IMG/VR virus record: IMGVR_UViG_3300030419_000962
Coordinates: 1 to 40,406 of that record
Source: a virus
Length of the DNA stretch: 40,406 nt
Direction: 5' to 3' (one strand)
A program made the position numbers and the translations under genes. Position 1 is the stretch's first letter. Each line of letters begins with the position of its first letter. Under the pieces are notes generated by a model. It did no database searches, was not told where the DNA came from, and was given only the letters and a program-made list of their open reading frames with translations. Positions 16,884-25,182 of this stretch are shown piece after piece.

Positions 16884-18738
16884 AGAACATATCAAGAGCA
16901 TCACGAGGATCACTTCCATCATCACTTAAATCTACCTCAGTAGCAGAGGTCTGAGTTAAATTAACATCGGGTGCATTCTTAGGAACAGTAGCAAATCCTG
17001 GCTTATCTTCCTTATCAGGAATAACCCTATCAACTAAGTTAGTTGCTTCAGTAATAGCAGAGAAGCTAGGTAGTTGGGTTTGAGACTGACCAGCACCCCC
17101 ACTACACAAAGTATAATAATCTGACACAGCCTCATTGGGTGGAAGTTCAAAAGGAAAAACATTTTGTTTAATATTTTTAAAGCTCAAAGCAGAAGTTAAA
17201 TTACCTCTAATAGATCCTAATCCAGAAAGTAAAGATGCCATTGAACCACTAACACCTGCTACTTGACTCTGAATATCTCCAATAAAATCATCTATACCAC
17301 CTATCAAATCATTATTAGTCTTCTCAATTTCCTCTCTACTCGCGGCCATTACAGCAGCTACCATATCTTCTGATGCACAAACAGGAACCTTAGGTTTTCC
17401 TTTAAGAGGTTTGGGTTGAGTTGGATCAGAAGAACTTGTATCATTATTATTAAAAGCTTCAAAAGCATCAGTTAACTCATCAAGTTTTAACATTTTATTT
17501 AAAATTCCTTCCATCAATCCACCCATACCCCCCGTAATACCATTGTATTGAGATAAAAGATTCTGTGTCATCAAATCTTTCAAATCAAGCATCTTATATC
17601 TCTGACTCATAGGTAAAGCAGAAACAGCAGAAGTCATTTCCTTATTTAATTTTTTCTGCGTATACTCCATCACATTATCCATTATAATTTTCATATATTT
17701 TGATTGAGTTTTAGATCCATCACTGATTATCTTTTTCAAATTACCCATCTCACGGGTTCTAGAAACTGCATCGGTATAACTTGTTAATGCATTCATACTT
17801 TTATCAATCAACTGCGTCATATTATCCATATCAATTTGGATTGCTTTATTAGCAGACTCAACTAAAGAAGTAGGTTTCATCATCACCCTCTTCTTACAAT
17901 AAACTGCATCCAATTTCAAGTTAGCAGCAGTCTGAAGGTGAACTGCCTCACTTTCAATCGTTGCACCAGGTTGAACCGCAGATCGTGGAGAATTTGCTTC
18001 CTTAGCCCTATTAGCAACTCCTGCAGCAACTCTCTTCCTTATTAACTTCTCTGTTTCTTGTAGAGATAATTCCTGTTCTTCTGCCTCATGTTTTGCACTT
18101 CTAATATCTTTAAGCTGTTGTTTAGTTATAGGTCTTCCTGCAGGTAAACCATACTTATTAAGTCCCTCTCCAGCAGAAGGAGGAGCCTCTTCTTGCTGTT
18201 GTTCTGTAGACTTAGGTTTCTCTACACCCTTATCACTATCCCCAGCCAGTGGAGTCTCTTCTGGTCTAGCAGGTTTCTGACCTTCGGCATATCCACTAGT
18301 TGCTACACTCCCATTCTTGGTGTTAGTAACTCGACTATCACCAATGGCAGTTGCTAATTGAGTCTGAGCATTGTTACCCAGAACTCCCATAATAACAGGG
18401 GTTTGTTGTTCCTTTCCATCTAAAAAGAACCCAAAAACTATGTTACCCTGACGAATATTGGGAGTCTGTCCTGCGTTAGTTTGATATCCTCCAGCAGTTA
18501 CAGGATACATCACATTTGCCCAAGGCAAATTTTTAGAAGGAATAGCCTCCTCACCCAAATCATGAAGACCAAAAATTCTTACCTTATATCGATAACCCCA
18601 ACCCTTAATCTGCTGTTTATTTTTAAATTTTCCGGAGGTTAAATTATCGCGCCAAGTTGAATCATCAGCAATCTGTCCGACCCACCAATTAAAACCTTGG
18701 CCTAGATATCCTTGATTAAATAGAGCTCCTCCTTCCAT
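16882..18738 (-). CDS. gp5: Baseplate central hub protein gp5, OB-fold type without visible lysozyme domain, 618 aa
   Basis: The first ~130 residues match the T4 gp5 N-terminal OB-fold: FNWWVGQIADD, YKVRIFGLHD, IPSKNLPWANVMYPVTAGG, then GNIVFGFFLDGKEQQTPVIM and GVLGNN. In T4 this domain links gp27 to the needle. T4 gp5 continues into a lysozyme and a beta-helix. Here the rest is a proline/glutamate-rich linker (~140-200), long charged and coiled-coil-like helices (~200-480) and a hydrophobic segment around residues 490-540. I see no lysozyme catalytic pattern. The 219-aa gene downstream may provide the missing spike. It belongs to the hub block, four bases after the 84-aa gene. Confidence 0.85.
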   Translation of the reverse strand: MEGGALFNQGYLGQGFNWWVGQIADDSTWRDNLTSGKFKNKQQIKGWGYRYKVRIFGLHDLGEEAIPSKNLPWANVMYPVTAGGYQTNAGQTPNIRQGNIVFGFFLDGKEQQTPVIMGVLGNNAQTQLATAIGDSRVTNTKNGSVATSGYAEGQKPARPEETPLAGDSDKGVEKPKSTEQQQEEAPPSAGEGLNKYGLPAGRPITKQQLKDIRSAKHEAEEQELSLQETEKLIRKRVAAGVANRAKEANSPRSAVQPGATIESEAVHLQTAANLKLDAVYCKKRVMMKPTSLVESANKAIQIDMDNMTQLIDKSMNALTSYTDAVSRTREMGNLKKIISDGSKTQSKYMKIIMDNVMEYTQKKLNKEMTSAVSALPMSQRYKMLDLKDLMTQNLLSQYNGITGGMGGLMEGILNKMLKLDELTDAFEAFNNNDTSSSDPTQPKPLKGKPKVPVCASEDMVAAVMAASREEIEKTNNDLIGGIDDFIGDIQSQVAGVSGSMASLLSGLGSIRGNLTSALSFKNIKQNVFPFELPPNEAVSDYYTLCSGGAGQSQTQLPSFSAITEATNLVDRVIPDKEDKPGFATVPKNAPDVNLTQTSATEVDLSDDGSDPRDALDMF

Positions 18739-18741
18739 ATA

Positions 18742-18996
18742 TTATTCGTCGTAAACTCGACACTCCTCCGCATCAGGATGAATATCACAATACTGATCTA
18801 ACTTTTTATCTTGATGTCTCAAATGCCAATCATTAATACCAGTTTCTGGTTCATCGTCCTTATGATACTCCTCATAATAAGCATGAGCACTTTCTAAGTC
18901 TTGCTTAGTATACTCCATCTTCCCATGGTTAATGTGCTCTTTACCATCTGCTTCAATGTAGACCTCATGATCTAAGTCGTGCTTAATTTCTGACAT
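18742..18996 (-). CDS. Hypothetical acidic protein between hub genes, 84 aa
   Basis: Very acidic and histidine-rich: starts MSEIKHDLDHEVYIEADGKE and contains ESAHAYYEEYHKDDEPETG and KLDQYCDIHPDAEECRVYDE. No membrane segment or known motif is visible; the two C-terminal cysteines with histidines could bind a metal, but the spacing is not a recognised site. It lies between the gp27/gpD-like gene and gp5 with gaps of eight and three bases, so it is part of the hub operon. A chaperone or minor virion role is possible but unproven. Confidence 0.65.
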   Translation of the reverse strand: MSEIKHDLDHEVYIEADGKEHINHGKMEYTKQDLESAHAYYEEYHKDDEPETGINDWHLRHQDKKLDQYCDIHPDAEECRVYDE

Positions 18997-19004
18997 AATT
19001 TCTC

Positions 19005-20480
19005 CTAGGATGTTTTACCGTTGGTAGGACTTCCATCTCGGCCAAAGGAATCTCTAATTAGATTCAACTTAGTAAAAGTTTCTTTGGCAGTAATGTAGTG
19101 GCATAAATCTGATATAATATATAGACCACCATCCTCCTGATTTACTTCATCACCACAAGCTTTATTTTGAGTTTCACCCATCTCAGGAATGTCCATAAAA
19201 ACAGTATCTCCTGCATGTAAAGAAAAATCTCCAGGTATAGTTATGGTTATTTGAGAAGCAAACAATTGATTATATCTCATAACTGCTTGATTGAAAACCT
19301 TTCCATACTCAAAGTTTTCTTTCTTTGACTTTTCCAATTGTTCTTTTGTATCTCCAGTCATTAATTGACCAGTAGAAACAAGATGAAAAGTAGTTCTAGA
19401 AAACTCAGCATCTCCACCTTCCTTAGCAAACTCTTTGTTAAGTTCCGGCAATGCTTTCGCACCCAATTTTAAATACTCTTCAGAAATCTTCTGTCTTCCC
19501 TCTTCACCTAAGATATCACTTGTAGTACATGTCCACTTACAAGTAAAAGGATCGAATAACATACTTCTAGTAGAATATGCACCCATCATCAATTTCTTTT
19601 GAATATTAATACGATTATCCGTTTCTAATGTTAATGCTTTAGCATCATATCCAGGAGGAATACTCTTCTCACCATCAGGAGTTTCATTATAAATGATAGA
19701 TATCTTTTTCTTTCCTGTAAGTAAAGTATCTATAGATTTAAAATGAAATCCATCTGCTGTTTCCCAGAAAAAATATCCAGCAGTATGTCCCTCATCCTTT
19801 GACTCAGCAGACACTGCTTTCTTAGATAACTCATTAATATTATAAAAGGGTTTCTTATTATTACCTATAAAATCTAAAGGTTTCTTAGTCTCCTCCAAAT
19901 CAATATCTTTTTTAGTCTTTAAAACTTTTTCTAACATATGTTCAACATGATCAGAGACTTGACCACCCCTACAATATCGAACTCTTGTCTTTTCATTATC
20001 AATATACTCTCTCGATACTAAATCAAGTTCATAAGATTTATTAGTAGTCTCTGCTGGTGTAGGAATGGGAGTAAGTTTATTAATATACAAACTATTATCA
20101 GACTGACTATTAAAATCTATAGTATTTTTATTATTATCTGTAAATTTTAAATTAACCTTTTCTTCACCTACAATTGGAAGTCCTTCTACTGCTCCAACCT
20201 TCTTAGATCTTGAAACTCTTCTTCCTCTCCTATTAATCTTTGACGTTGATAAAGTATTACCTGCATCAGTAAAGACTACAGATGCTCTGACCGTATCTTG
20301 TAACAGACTCTCATAATATAAAACTCTAACAGTTCCCCCAATCAAACTAACTGTTAAATTCTTATTCTTATTAGAAATAACATCAACTTTCTCAAGAAGA
20401 GCAGGGGTAGCACTCTTTGAAGCTATTTTATTAGCTTTCCTTTGAGAAGTTCTCTTCTTAATAGTTTCTAGTGTTGGCAT
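19005..20480 (-). CDS. Baseplate hub protein, gp27/gpD-like, 491 aa
   Basis: Near residues 40-75 it reads LTVSLIGGTVRVLYYESLLQ followed by DTVRASVVFTDAG. The C-terminal part has DFSLHAGDTVFMDIPEM, then GGLYIISDLCHYITAKETFT and KLNLIRDSFG. That ending, a GDT strand followed by G-x-Y-x-I-x-x-L-x-H and a T-x-L-x-x-x-RD strand, is the hallmark of hub proteins of the T4 gp27 / P2 gpD family, which form the trimeric tube-like socket for the spike. It sits upstream of gp5, its expected partner. The N-terminus is basic (KKRTSQRKANKIASK). It is somewhat longer than T4 gp27. The assignment rests on pattern and position. Confidence 0.65.
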   Translation of the reverse strand: MPTLETIKKRTSQRKANKIASKSATPALLEKVDVISNKNKNLTVSLIGGTVRVLYYESLLQDTVRASVVFTDAGNTLSTSKINRRGRRVSRSKKVGAVEGLPIVGEEKVNLKFTDNNKNTIDFNSQSDNSLYINKLTPIPTPAETTNKSYELDLVSREYIDNEKTRVRYCRGGQVSDHVEHMLEKVLKTKKDIDLEETKKPLDFIGNNKKPFYNINELSKKAVSAESKDEGHTAGYFFWETADGFHFKSIDTLLTGKKKISIIYNETPDGEKSIPPGYDAKALTLETDNRINIQKKLMMGAYSTRSMLFDPFTCKWTCTTSDILGEEGRQKISEEYLKLGAKALPELNKEFAKEGGDAEFSRTTFHLVSTGQLMTGDTKEQLEKSKKENFEYGKVFNQAVMRYNQLFASQITITIPGDFSLHAGDTVFMDIPEMGETQNKACGDEVNQEDGGLYIISDLCHYITAKETFTKLNLIRDSFGRDGSPTNGKTS

Positions 20481-20502
20481 TGTTATCTTCCTCTACTTAT
20501 AT

Positions 20503-22470
20503 TTAACCACCCGCATATAAAGAATCTGTCGAACTGTGAAATCTAGATCCACCAGCAACTACTATAGGTACTAATGATTCTTTAGATTTAGGCTCCGGCA
20601 ATTCCCCACTTGCATCAAGTCCATCAGAATAACCAGCATTATAAGCCTCTTGACTTCCTTCTTCATCACCAACCATCTCATAAGAAGCATGTTTACTAAT
20701 ATCCGATGTCTTCTTAGATACTGCTTTAACATCTAAAGGCATAATCTTCTCACTACCAGCAGGAGAGGTTTCCTTAGATATTACAATATCATCTTTTTGT
20801 GAAGGATCCACGTCCACATCTGTTGTTGAAGTACTTTTATCTGTTGACGCGGGAACTTTATTAGGATCTTTTTCTTTCTTATCACCTCCAGTTAACATTT
20901 TAACTAACTCACCAAGATCAGGTAACTTTGATCCAATGGCATCTATCTTAGATCCCAATGCCATTGCTCCTGGGATCATACCTAGAACTGCTTTCTCTCC
21001 ACCCATCACAGTTTCGGGGAAAAGATCTCTTCCAAACAAATACGCATCTATAGCCATAGACGCAGGTGCTAAACCAGTAATATCTAATATACCCGATCCA
21101 AATTCCAACATTGCACCAAAACTATCTCCACTTGCCAGCCTATCATAGGCAAACAACATGTTAAAGATACCACCAATAATTGGTAAAGCTTTCGCACCAA
21201 ATTTACCTGCCAATTTAGGCGCATCACTTAAAGCATTCAATCCAATCTTCTTAAGAAGATCTCCTACACCTGGTATCTTTAATATATTTTTAAACAAATC
21301 ATCAGCAACTCTACCTAAAGGTCTAATTATAGGTTCTAACCATTTCTTAATAGGTGCAACAACCCCATTCAACAACGCATCTCTTGCTCCTTTCTTCATG
21401 GAATCAAGAGAATTCGTAACCTTCTTGGCAGCATTATCCCATTTAGATTTCAACCCCTTTCCTACATTCTTTACTTTCTTCCAACCCTCACCAGCCAATT
21501 GACCGGCTTGTGCTAATGTTTTATCTGCAAAATCACCCACTCCCGTGAGTGCCTTTTTAAACCAATTAGTTTTAACAGGTTGTGGTTTAACTTTTTTTGC
21601 TTGCTTCAGAGCGTCATTAGCACCAGCACCACCCTGTCTTGCCTTATTATATGCACGAATCTGATCATCATTTAAACCTTGCTTCTGCAATAAATTTTCA
21701 GTCTTAGTTTTAGGTCTGATAGATCCATCACTAGGATCAACTATATTTTTCTTTCTTACTTGTTTATATTTTCCATCAGGAGAAATCCCTTGTCCTGGTT
21801 TGGGTTTGGGTTTGCCTCTAACATCATCCCACAAATTATCACCTTTCATATTGGCAACTTCCATTGCCACAGCAGCAGCAGTCATTCCCAAGATCATGAC
21901 AGTATTCATGAACTTGTTTACAACAGATGTAAAATTATCAAACTTCTCAACACCTTCATCACCAAATATATCTCTTACCTTTTCCCTCGTCCAATCATGG
22001 ATTTTCATTCCCCACTCAAGGAAAGTAGCTAATCCATTTAAGATCTTACCCCCAAAATCAATAACAAAATCTGCAATAGCCGCTAATGGTTTAAGGAACT
22101 TGACTATTGTAGGTAAGAATTTAATTAATCTAAAAGCAATCCAACCAATAAGAATATCACCCAAGAATTTCTTAATTCCACTTAAGAAACTCATCTTAGG
22201 AATTAATTGTTTAGGAGTTTCTGGTTTATCTGGATCAATAGGACCTTCTACCTTATCTTCTTCTTTTGCACGGGCTTCTTTTTCTTTTGCTTTCTTTTCA
22301 TCATCTTGCTGCTTCTTTTTAGCAGCAAAAGATCCTTGCAATAATTTCTCAACTGTTATTATCTTTACACTAATAGTATAAAGAGGCTTAACCAATTCGG
22401 AAGAAGGTTGAGTTACTATATCTCCACCTTTCTTTCCTGCTGGTAAAAATTTTTGAGTATTAATTGCCAT
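20503..22470 (-). CDS. Tape-measure-type virion protein with hydrophobic helices, 655 aa
   Basis: Residues ~50-85 are a lysine/glutamate-rich coiled coil (KKKQQDDEKKAKEKEARAKE). Long amphipathic and hydrophobic helices follow: FLGDILIGWIAFRLIKFLPT near residue 105, MILGMTAAAVAMEV near 190, ALPIIGGIFNMLFAYDRL near 430. The C-terminus is low-complexity and acidic. Lysine-rich helical segments plus membrane-like helices are typical of tape measure or ejected tail-interior proteins. It is four bases downstream of the other candidate (22474-24246). One of the pair, or both together, probably replaces T4 gp29. I cannot tell which from sequence alone. Confidence 0.55.
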   Translation of the reverse strand: MAINTQKFLPAGKKGGDIVTQPSSELVKPLYTISVKIITVEKLLQGSFAAKKKQQDDEKKAKEKEARAKEEDKVEGPIDPDKPETPKQLIPKMSFLSGIKKFLGDILIGWIAFRLIKFLPTIVKFLKPLAAIADFVIDFGGKILNGLATFLEWGMKIHDWTREKVRDIFGDEGVEKFDNFTSVVNKFMNTVMILGMTAAAVAMEVANMKGDNLWDDVRGKPKPKPGQGISPDGKYKQVRKKNIVDPSDGSIRPKTKTENLLQKQGLNDDQIRAYNKARQGGAGANDALKQAKKVKPQPVKTNWFKKALTGVGDFADKTLAQAGQLAGEGWKKVKNVGKGLKSKWDNAAKKVTNSLDSMKKGARDALLNGVVAPIKKWLEPIIRPLGRVADDLFKNILKIPGVGDLLKKIGLNALSDAPKLAGKFGAKALPIIGGIFNMLFAYDRLASGDSFGAMLEFGSGILDITGLAPASMAIDAYLFGRDLFPETVMGGEKAVLGMIPGAMALGSKIDAIGSKLPDLGELVKMLTGGDKKEKDPNKVPASTDKSTSTTDVDVDPSQKDDIVISKETSPAGSEKIMPLDVKAVSKKTSDISKHASYEMVGDEEGSQEAYNAGYSDGLDASGELPEPKSKESLVPIVVAGGSRFHSSTDSLYAGG

Positions 22471-22473
22471 TTC

Positions 22474-24246
22474 TTATACCGATATTCCTAAGACGGCTAT
22501 CTTTTGAGGAGATCTCATAGCAGTTGGACTAAAGCTTGGAATTTCATTCTTTGCATTAGAAATATCTGGTTTTGCATCAGCTTTTTTAAGTTCTTTTTGA
22601 TATGCTTGTGTCGATTTCATCTGAACAGGAGGTGTAATCGAAGGAGATTTTTTAGACCTAGAAAATCTACCACCACCTCTAGTAGGTGTACTACGTTGTT
22701 CTCGAATAACCTTTTCTGCAGCAGATGCAGGTATAGAAGAAGGAGCAACCTTCTCAATATTGGTAGTTTCTTGACTCGTCTCAGATGGAATCTGTATTTT
22801 AGATAAGTCTAAGTCCTTTTTATCAGAATTTACCAATAAATCAATATATTTTTTATCAACTACACTTAAATTGGCAAAAACTTTAGGATTATTATTCGTA
22901 TATTTTATAAGTCCTCTTGTTGCCCTAGCATGTCTTCTCTTTGTGAAATCTACACCCTGCCCACTCTGTATTGCTTCATTTAATTCCTCAGTTCTGTGTT
23001 TATGTCTTATTATCATAGTTTGCAACTCTTGTTCAAAAGTATATGGAACCCCTTCAGCAATACCCGCTATTGCTGAAGGTTCGTTACCCTTGTCAGATAC
23101 TCTTCCACCAGTATTATATCCACCTCCAAGTGGTCTATTAGTTCCTCCACCAGCAGCATTCATTGCTTCCATGGTGCCTACACCAAATTTCTCAACAGCA
23201 CCAGTGGACATAACAAATTCACCAGCAGTTAATTTTGCAGGAACCCTATCTGTTCCAGAAGGTCCTGATACAAAACCACCTGTTTTCATCTCTTTAGTGT
23301 CTGGTTGTTTAGTATCTGGTTGTTTAGTATCTGGTTGTTTAGTATCTGGTTCTGGTTCACCACCATCCGTCATACGACCATGTAACTGGTAAGCACCAAC
23401 TGCAAGACCAGTTAGTTGCATTGCTCTCATTGCTTTCTTTCCACCCAACATCTTAAGAAGCTTACCACCTTTAAGCTTGGCTAAAGCAGCCACCAGTTGA
23501 GGAATTAATTGAGATACAATTTTCACAGTCCACACTCCCACTTTAATCATCATGCCAGCGATGAATTTAGTGAAAGAATTGCCAAAAAGTAAGTAAGCAG
23601 CTAACAATGTTGGCCAAGTATTCTTAAGGAATCCAAAAATTGCTTTTATCTTTCCTTGATTCTCCTTATCACCTAACCATTCAACAAGTTTAAAAAGAAT
23701 TCTTCCCAGAAGAACAGTGGATATAAAGTCCCACAACTTTTGCCAAGCACTCTTAAAAGGTTCAAGAACTTTCTTTGCCGTAGCAGTAATACCTCTTAAA
23801 ATTTTAAATTCTAACTTATCCTCCTTCTTCCTACGTCTATAAGTCTCCATTAAACGTTGAAGCCAATTCTTATGCTTCTCTTCTGCTTTGGCTTCATTTC
23901 TAAGAACTTGAAGTATATTATCTAATGCATTATTAATTGCTATAAGAGGATCATATGCGACCATCTTACCTGGATCAGATTTAACTATTCCCCCAAAAGA
24001 TCCTGGATTAGCAGTAGGAGTACCACGACTACCACCACTAGGTACAGTCTTCTTTCCTAAAAATTTATCTACAAATTTATTAAAATCTATCTTATCATTA
24101 CGTTTCTTAAAACCTTCTTTCCTTTCAGCAGCACTTAAAGGATGCCCGTCAATAGTTCCCTGAGTTGTAAGCTCCTGAACATGACGTTGGTAACTGTCCC
24201 CAAAGAAATTAGAAGCAAAATTTTTACCGGAGATCTTACTAGGCAT
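22474..24246 (-). CDS. Probable tail tape measure protein, 590 aa
   Basis: Hydrophobic helices occupy ~170-290 (FISTVLLGRILFKLVEWLGD, TWPTLLAAYLLFGNSFTKFI). Around residues 315-360 comes GGFVSGPSGTDRVPAKLTAG followed by EFVMSTGAVEKFG. The pattern GGxVxGPGxxDxVPAxLxxGEFV is very common near the C-terminus of phage tape measure proteins. Four PDTKQ-type repeats precede it. The ATG overlaps the stop of the 57-codon ORF, and that ORF follows gp26. The order chaperone, frameshifted chaperone extension, tape measure is the standard arrangement in long-tailed phages. It should set tail length and enter the cell at ejection. The 655-aa neighbour is the competing candidate. Confidence 0.6.
   Translation of the reverse strand: MPSKISGKNFASNFFGDSYQRHVQELTTQGTIDGHPLSAAERKEGFKKRNDKIDFNKFVDKFLGKKTVPSGGSRGTPTANPGSFGGIVKSDPGKMVAYDPLIAINNALDNILQVLRNEAKAEEKHKNWLQRLMETYRRRKKEDKLEFKILRGITATAKKVLEPFKSAWQKLWDFISTVLLGRILFKLVEWLGDKENQGKIKAIFGFLKNTWPTLLAAYLLFGNSFTKFIAGMMIKVGVWTVKIVSQLIPQLVAALAKLKGGKLLKMLGGKKAMRAMQLTGLAVGAYQLHGRMTDGGEPEPDTKQPDTKQPDTKQPDTKEMKTGGFVSGPSGTDRVPAKLTAGEFVMSTGAVEKFGVGTMEAMNAAGGGTNRPLGGGYNTGGRVSDKGNEPSAIAGIAEGVPYTFEQELQTMIIRHKHRTEELNEAIQSGQGVDFTKRRHARATRGLIKYTNNNPKVFANLSVVDKKYIDLLVNSDKKDLDLSKIQIPSETSQETTNIEKVAPSSIPASAAEKVIREQRSTPTRGGGRFSRSKKSPSITPPVQMKSTQAYQKELKKADAKPDISNAKNEIPSFSPTAMRSPQKIAVLGISV
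23294..23353 (-). repeat. Four tandem 15-bp repeats encoding PDTKQ
   Basis: Four consecutive 15-base units, differing only at one base in the first unit and at the end of the last, encode PDTKQ three times and then a fourth PDTK within the 590-aa protein. Such in-frame repeats can expand or contract by replication slippage. Confidence 0.9.
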
Positions 24247-24412
24247 TGCCTGATTGTTGTTTGCGTTTTAATTCTTCCTCTTCTAGGTGTTGTTGAAGAA
24301 GCCCCACATAGATGTCTCGTTCCCAAGGCATCATATTTTCAATCTCTGTTAAGCTATATTTATGATACTGCATCAAGGCGAAATTTAGTCTGAAGTAACT
24401 TTCCAGACTCAT
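24239..24412 (-). CDS. 57-residue tail assembly chaperone extension (expressed alone or as -1 frameshift fusion to gp26)
   Basis: The frame starts MSLESYFRLNFALMQYHKYS and ends EEEELKRKQQSGNA; it is helical and charged with a well-formed MPWERDIYVGLLQQHLEEEE segment. The ATG at 24412 has no evident ribosome-binding site. Upstream the frame stays open to the slippery heptamer at 24430-24436 in gp26, giving the linker RVALLH. A -1 slip there would make a 301-residue fusion. It overlaps the start of the tape measure candidate (ATGCCTAG). This parallels lambda gpG/gpGT and functionally T4 gp26/gp51. The gene has been recognised from its composition, frame and context, not from a database match. 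Confidence 0.75.
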   Translation of the reverse strand: MSLESYFRLNFALMQYHKYSLTEIENMMPWERDIYVGLLQQHLEEEELKRKQQSGNA

Positions 24413-24423
24413 ATGCAGTAGGG

Positions 24424-25143
24424 CTACGCGAAAAAACTTGCTAGACCCTCCAATACTACATCACTCTCAACCTTAGTCTTAGGATTAGTAACTTTAATAG
24501 TATGAGATAACTTAGGCATTGTCTCAAAGAAAGTTTCAATCTCCTTAAACTGAGTAGAATTCATTTGTTCTAAGAAATCCTTTATCTCTTTCTTAGTACA
24601 GTCAGCAGCTGCCCATACCTCATCTTCAGTATAAATCTTATCAATACAAGTTGCAATCAAATCAAATGATTGATCCATTGCATTACTCTCATTAAAATCA
24701 AAATTATTTTTAATGAATTGATCTAATGATGGATACTTCAATTCCATCATAATAGAATTATCCACTTTAATTTTAGTAGTATGATTATCGTCCTTTTGAA
24801 CTTCAATATCATCTAAGAAAATTGTTATAGGAACCTGAGTTTCATTATCATCAGGACAAGTAACATTAACTTCAAGTTCTTCTCCAACAGACTTACCCCT
24901 AATATTAAGAAAAAGAAATTCAATGTCAAAAGTAGGAAGTTGTTCTACTTTCACACCTTTTGTAAGAACACAACTTTTCAATACTGCTTTAATAGCATTA
25001 GTGATCTGTTTAGTATCCTCACTTTCCATAGCAATCACAAGAAGTTTTTCTTCTTTAACTAAGAAAGGTCTATATTTAATAGTCTCGCCAGTCGAGGGTA
25101 ACTCCAACTCGTAGGTCGGAGTCGCAATTTTTGGTAAAGGCAT
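24424..25143 (-). CDS. gp26: Baseplate hub assembly protein gp26, 239 aa
   Basis: The start MPLPKIATPTYELELPSTGE followed by TIKYRPFLVKEEKLLVIAME matches the T4 gp26 type: a conserved ELELPSTGxxxxYRPFLVKEEK opening. The remainder alternates beta segments (LEVNVTCPDDNETQVPITIF) and an acidic helical C-terminus ending VVLEGLASFFA. In T4 the protein acts in hub assembly; members with this fold are regarded as tail assembly chaperones. The penultimate codons form T TTT TTC just before GCG TAG, a canonical -1 frameshift site leading into the 57-codon ORF. A TATAAATA late promoter lies at 25171-25178. Confidence 0.85.
   Translation of the reverse strand: MPLPKIATPTYELELPSTGETIKYRPFLVKEEKLLVIAMESEDTKQITNAIKAVLKSCVLTKGVKVEQLPTFDIEFLFLNIRGKSVGEELEVNVTCPDDNETQVPITIFLDDIEVQKDDNHTTKIKVDNSIMMELKYPSLDQFIKNNFDFNESNAMDQSFDLIATCIDKIYTEDEVWAAADCTKKEIKDFLEQMNSTQFKEIETFFETMPKLSHTIKVTNPKTKVESDVVLEGLASFFA
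24430..24436 (-). promoter_or_regulatory. Programmed -1 ribosomal frameshift site T TTT TTC
   Basis: In the gp26 frame the minus strand reads AGT TTT TTC GCG TAG. The heptamer T-TTT-TTC has the X-XXY-YYZ form with the correct phase. After a -1 slip the ribosome reads CGC GTA GCC CTA CTG CAT ATG and continues through the 57-codon ORF. No downstream pseudoknot was established by eye. Confidence 0.75.
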
Positions 25144-25170
25144 AATAACCTATAGAAATTTCAGTGTATT

Positions 25171-25178
25171 TATTTATA
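25171..25178 (-). promoter_or_regulatory. Late promoter TATAAATA
   Basis: A perfect match to the T4 late -10 consensus on the minus strand, 28 bases before the ATG of gp26, in the 39-base gap after the tail-tube-fold gene. Confidence 0.65.
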
Positions 25179-25182
25179 GGGG

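Noticed and set aside
16882-18738. Lysozyme domain in gp5
   Set aside because: Looked for the T4-type catalytic Glu and the RxDEG-like opening after the OB-fold; only linker and helical sequence was seen.
21800-23392. Long plus-strand frames opposite the two tape-measure-type genes (up to 193 codons)
   Set aside because: They lie antisense to well-supported genes, have low-complexity Ser/Phe/Pro-rich translations and lack ribosome-binding sites.
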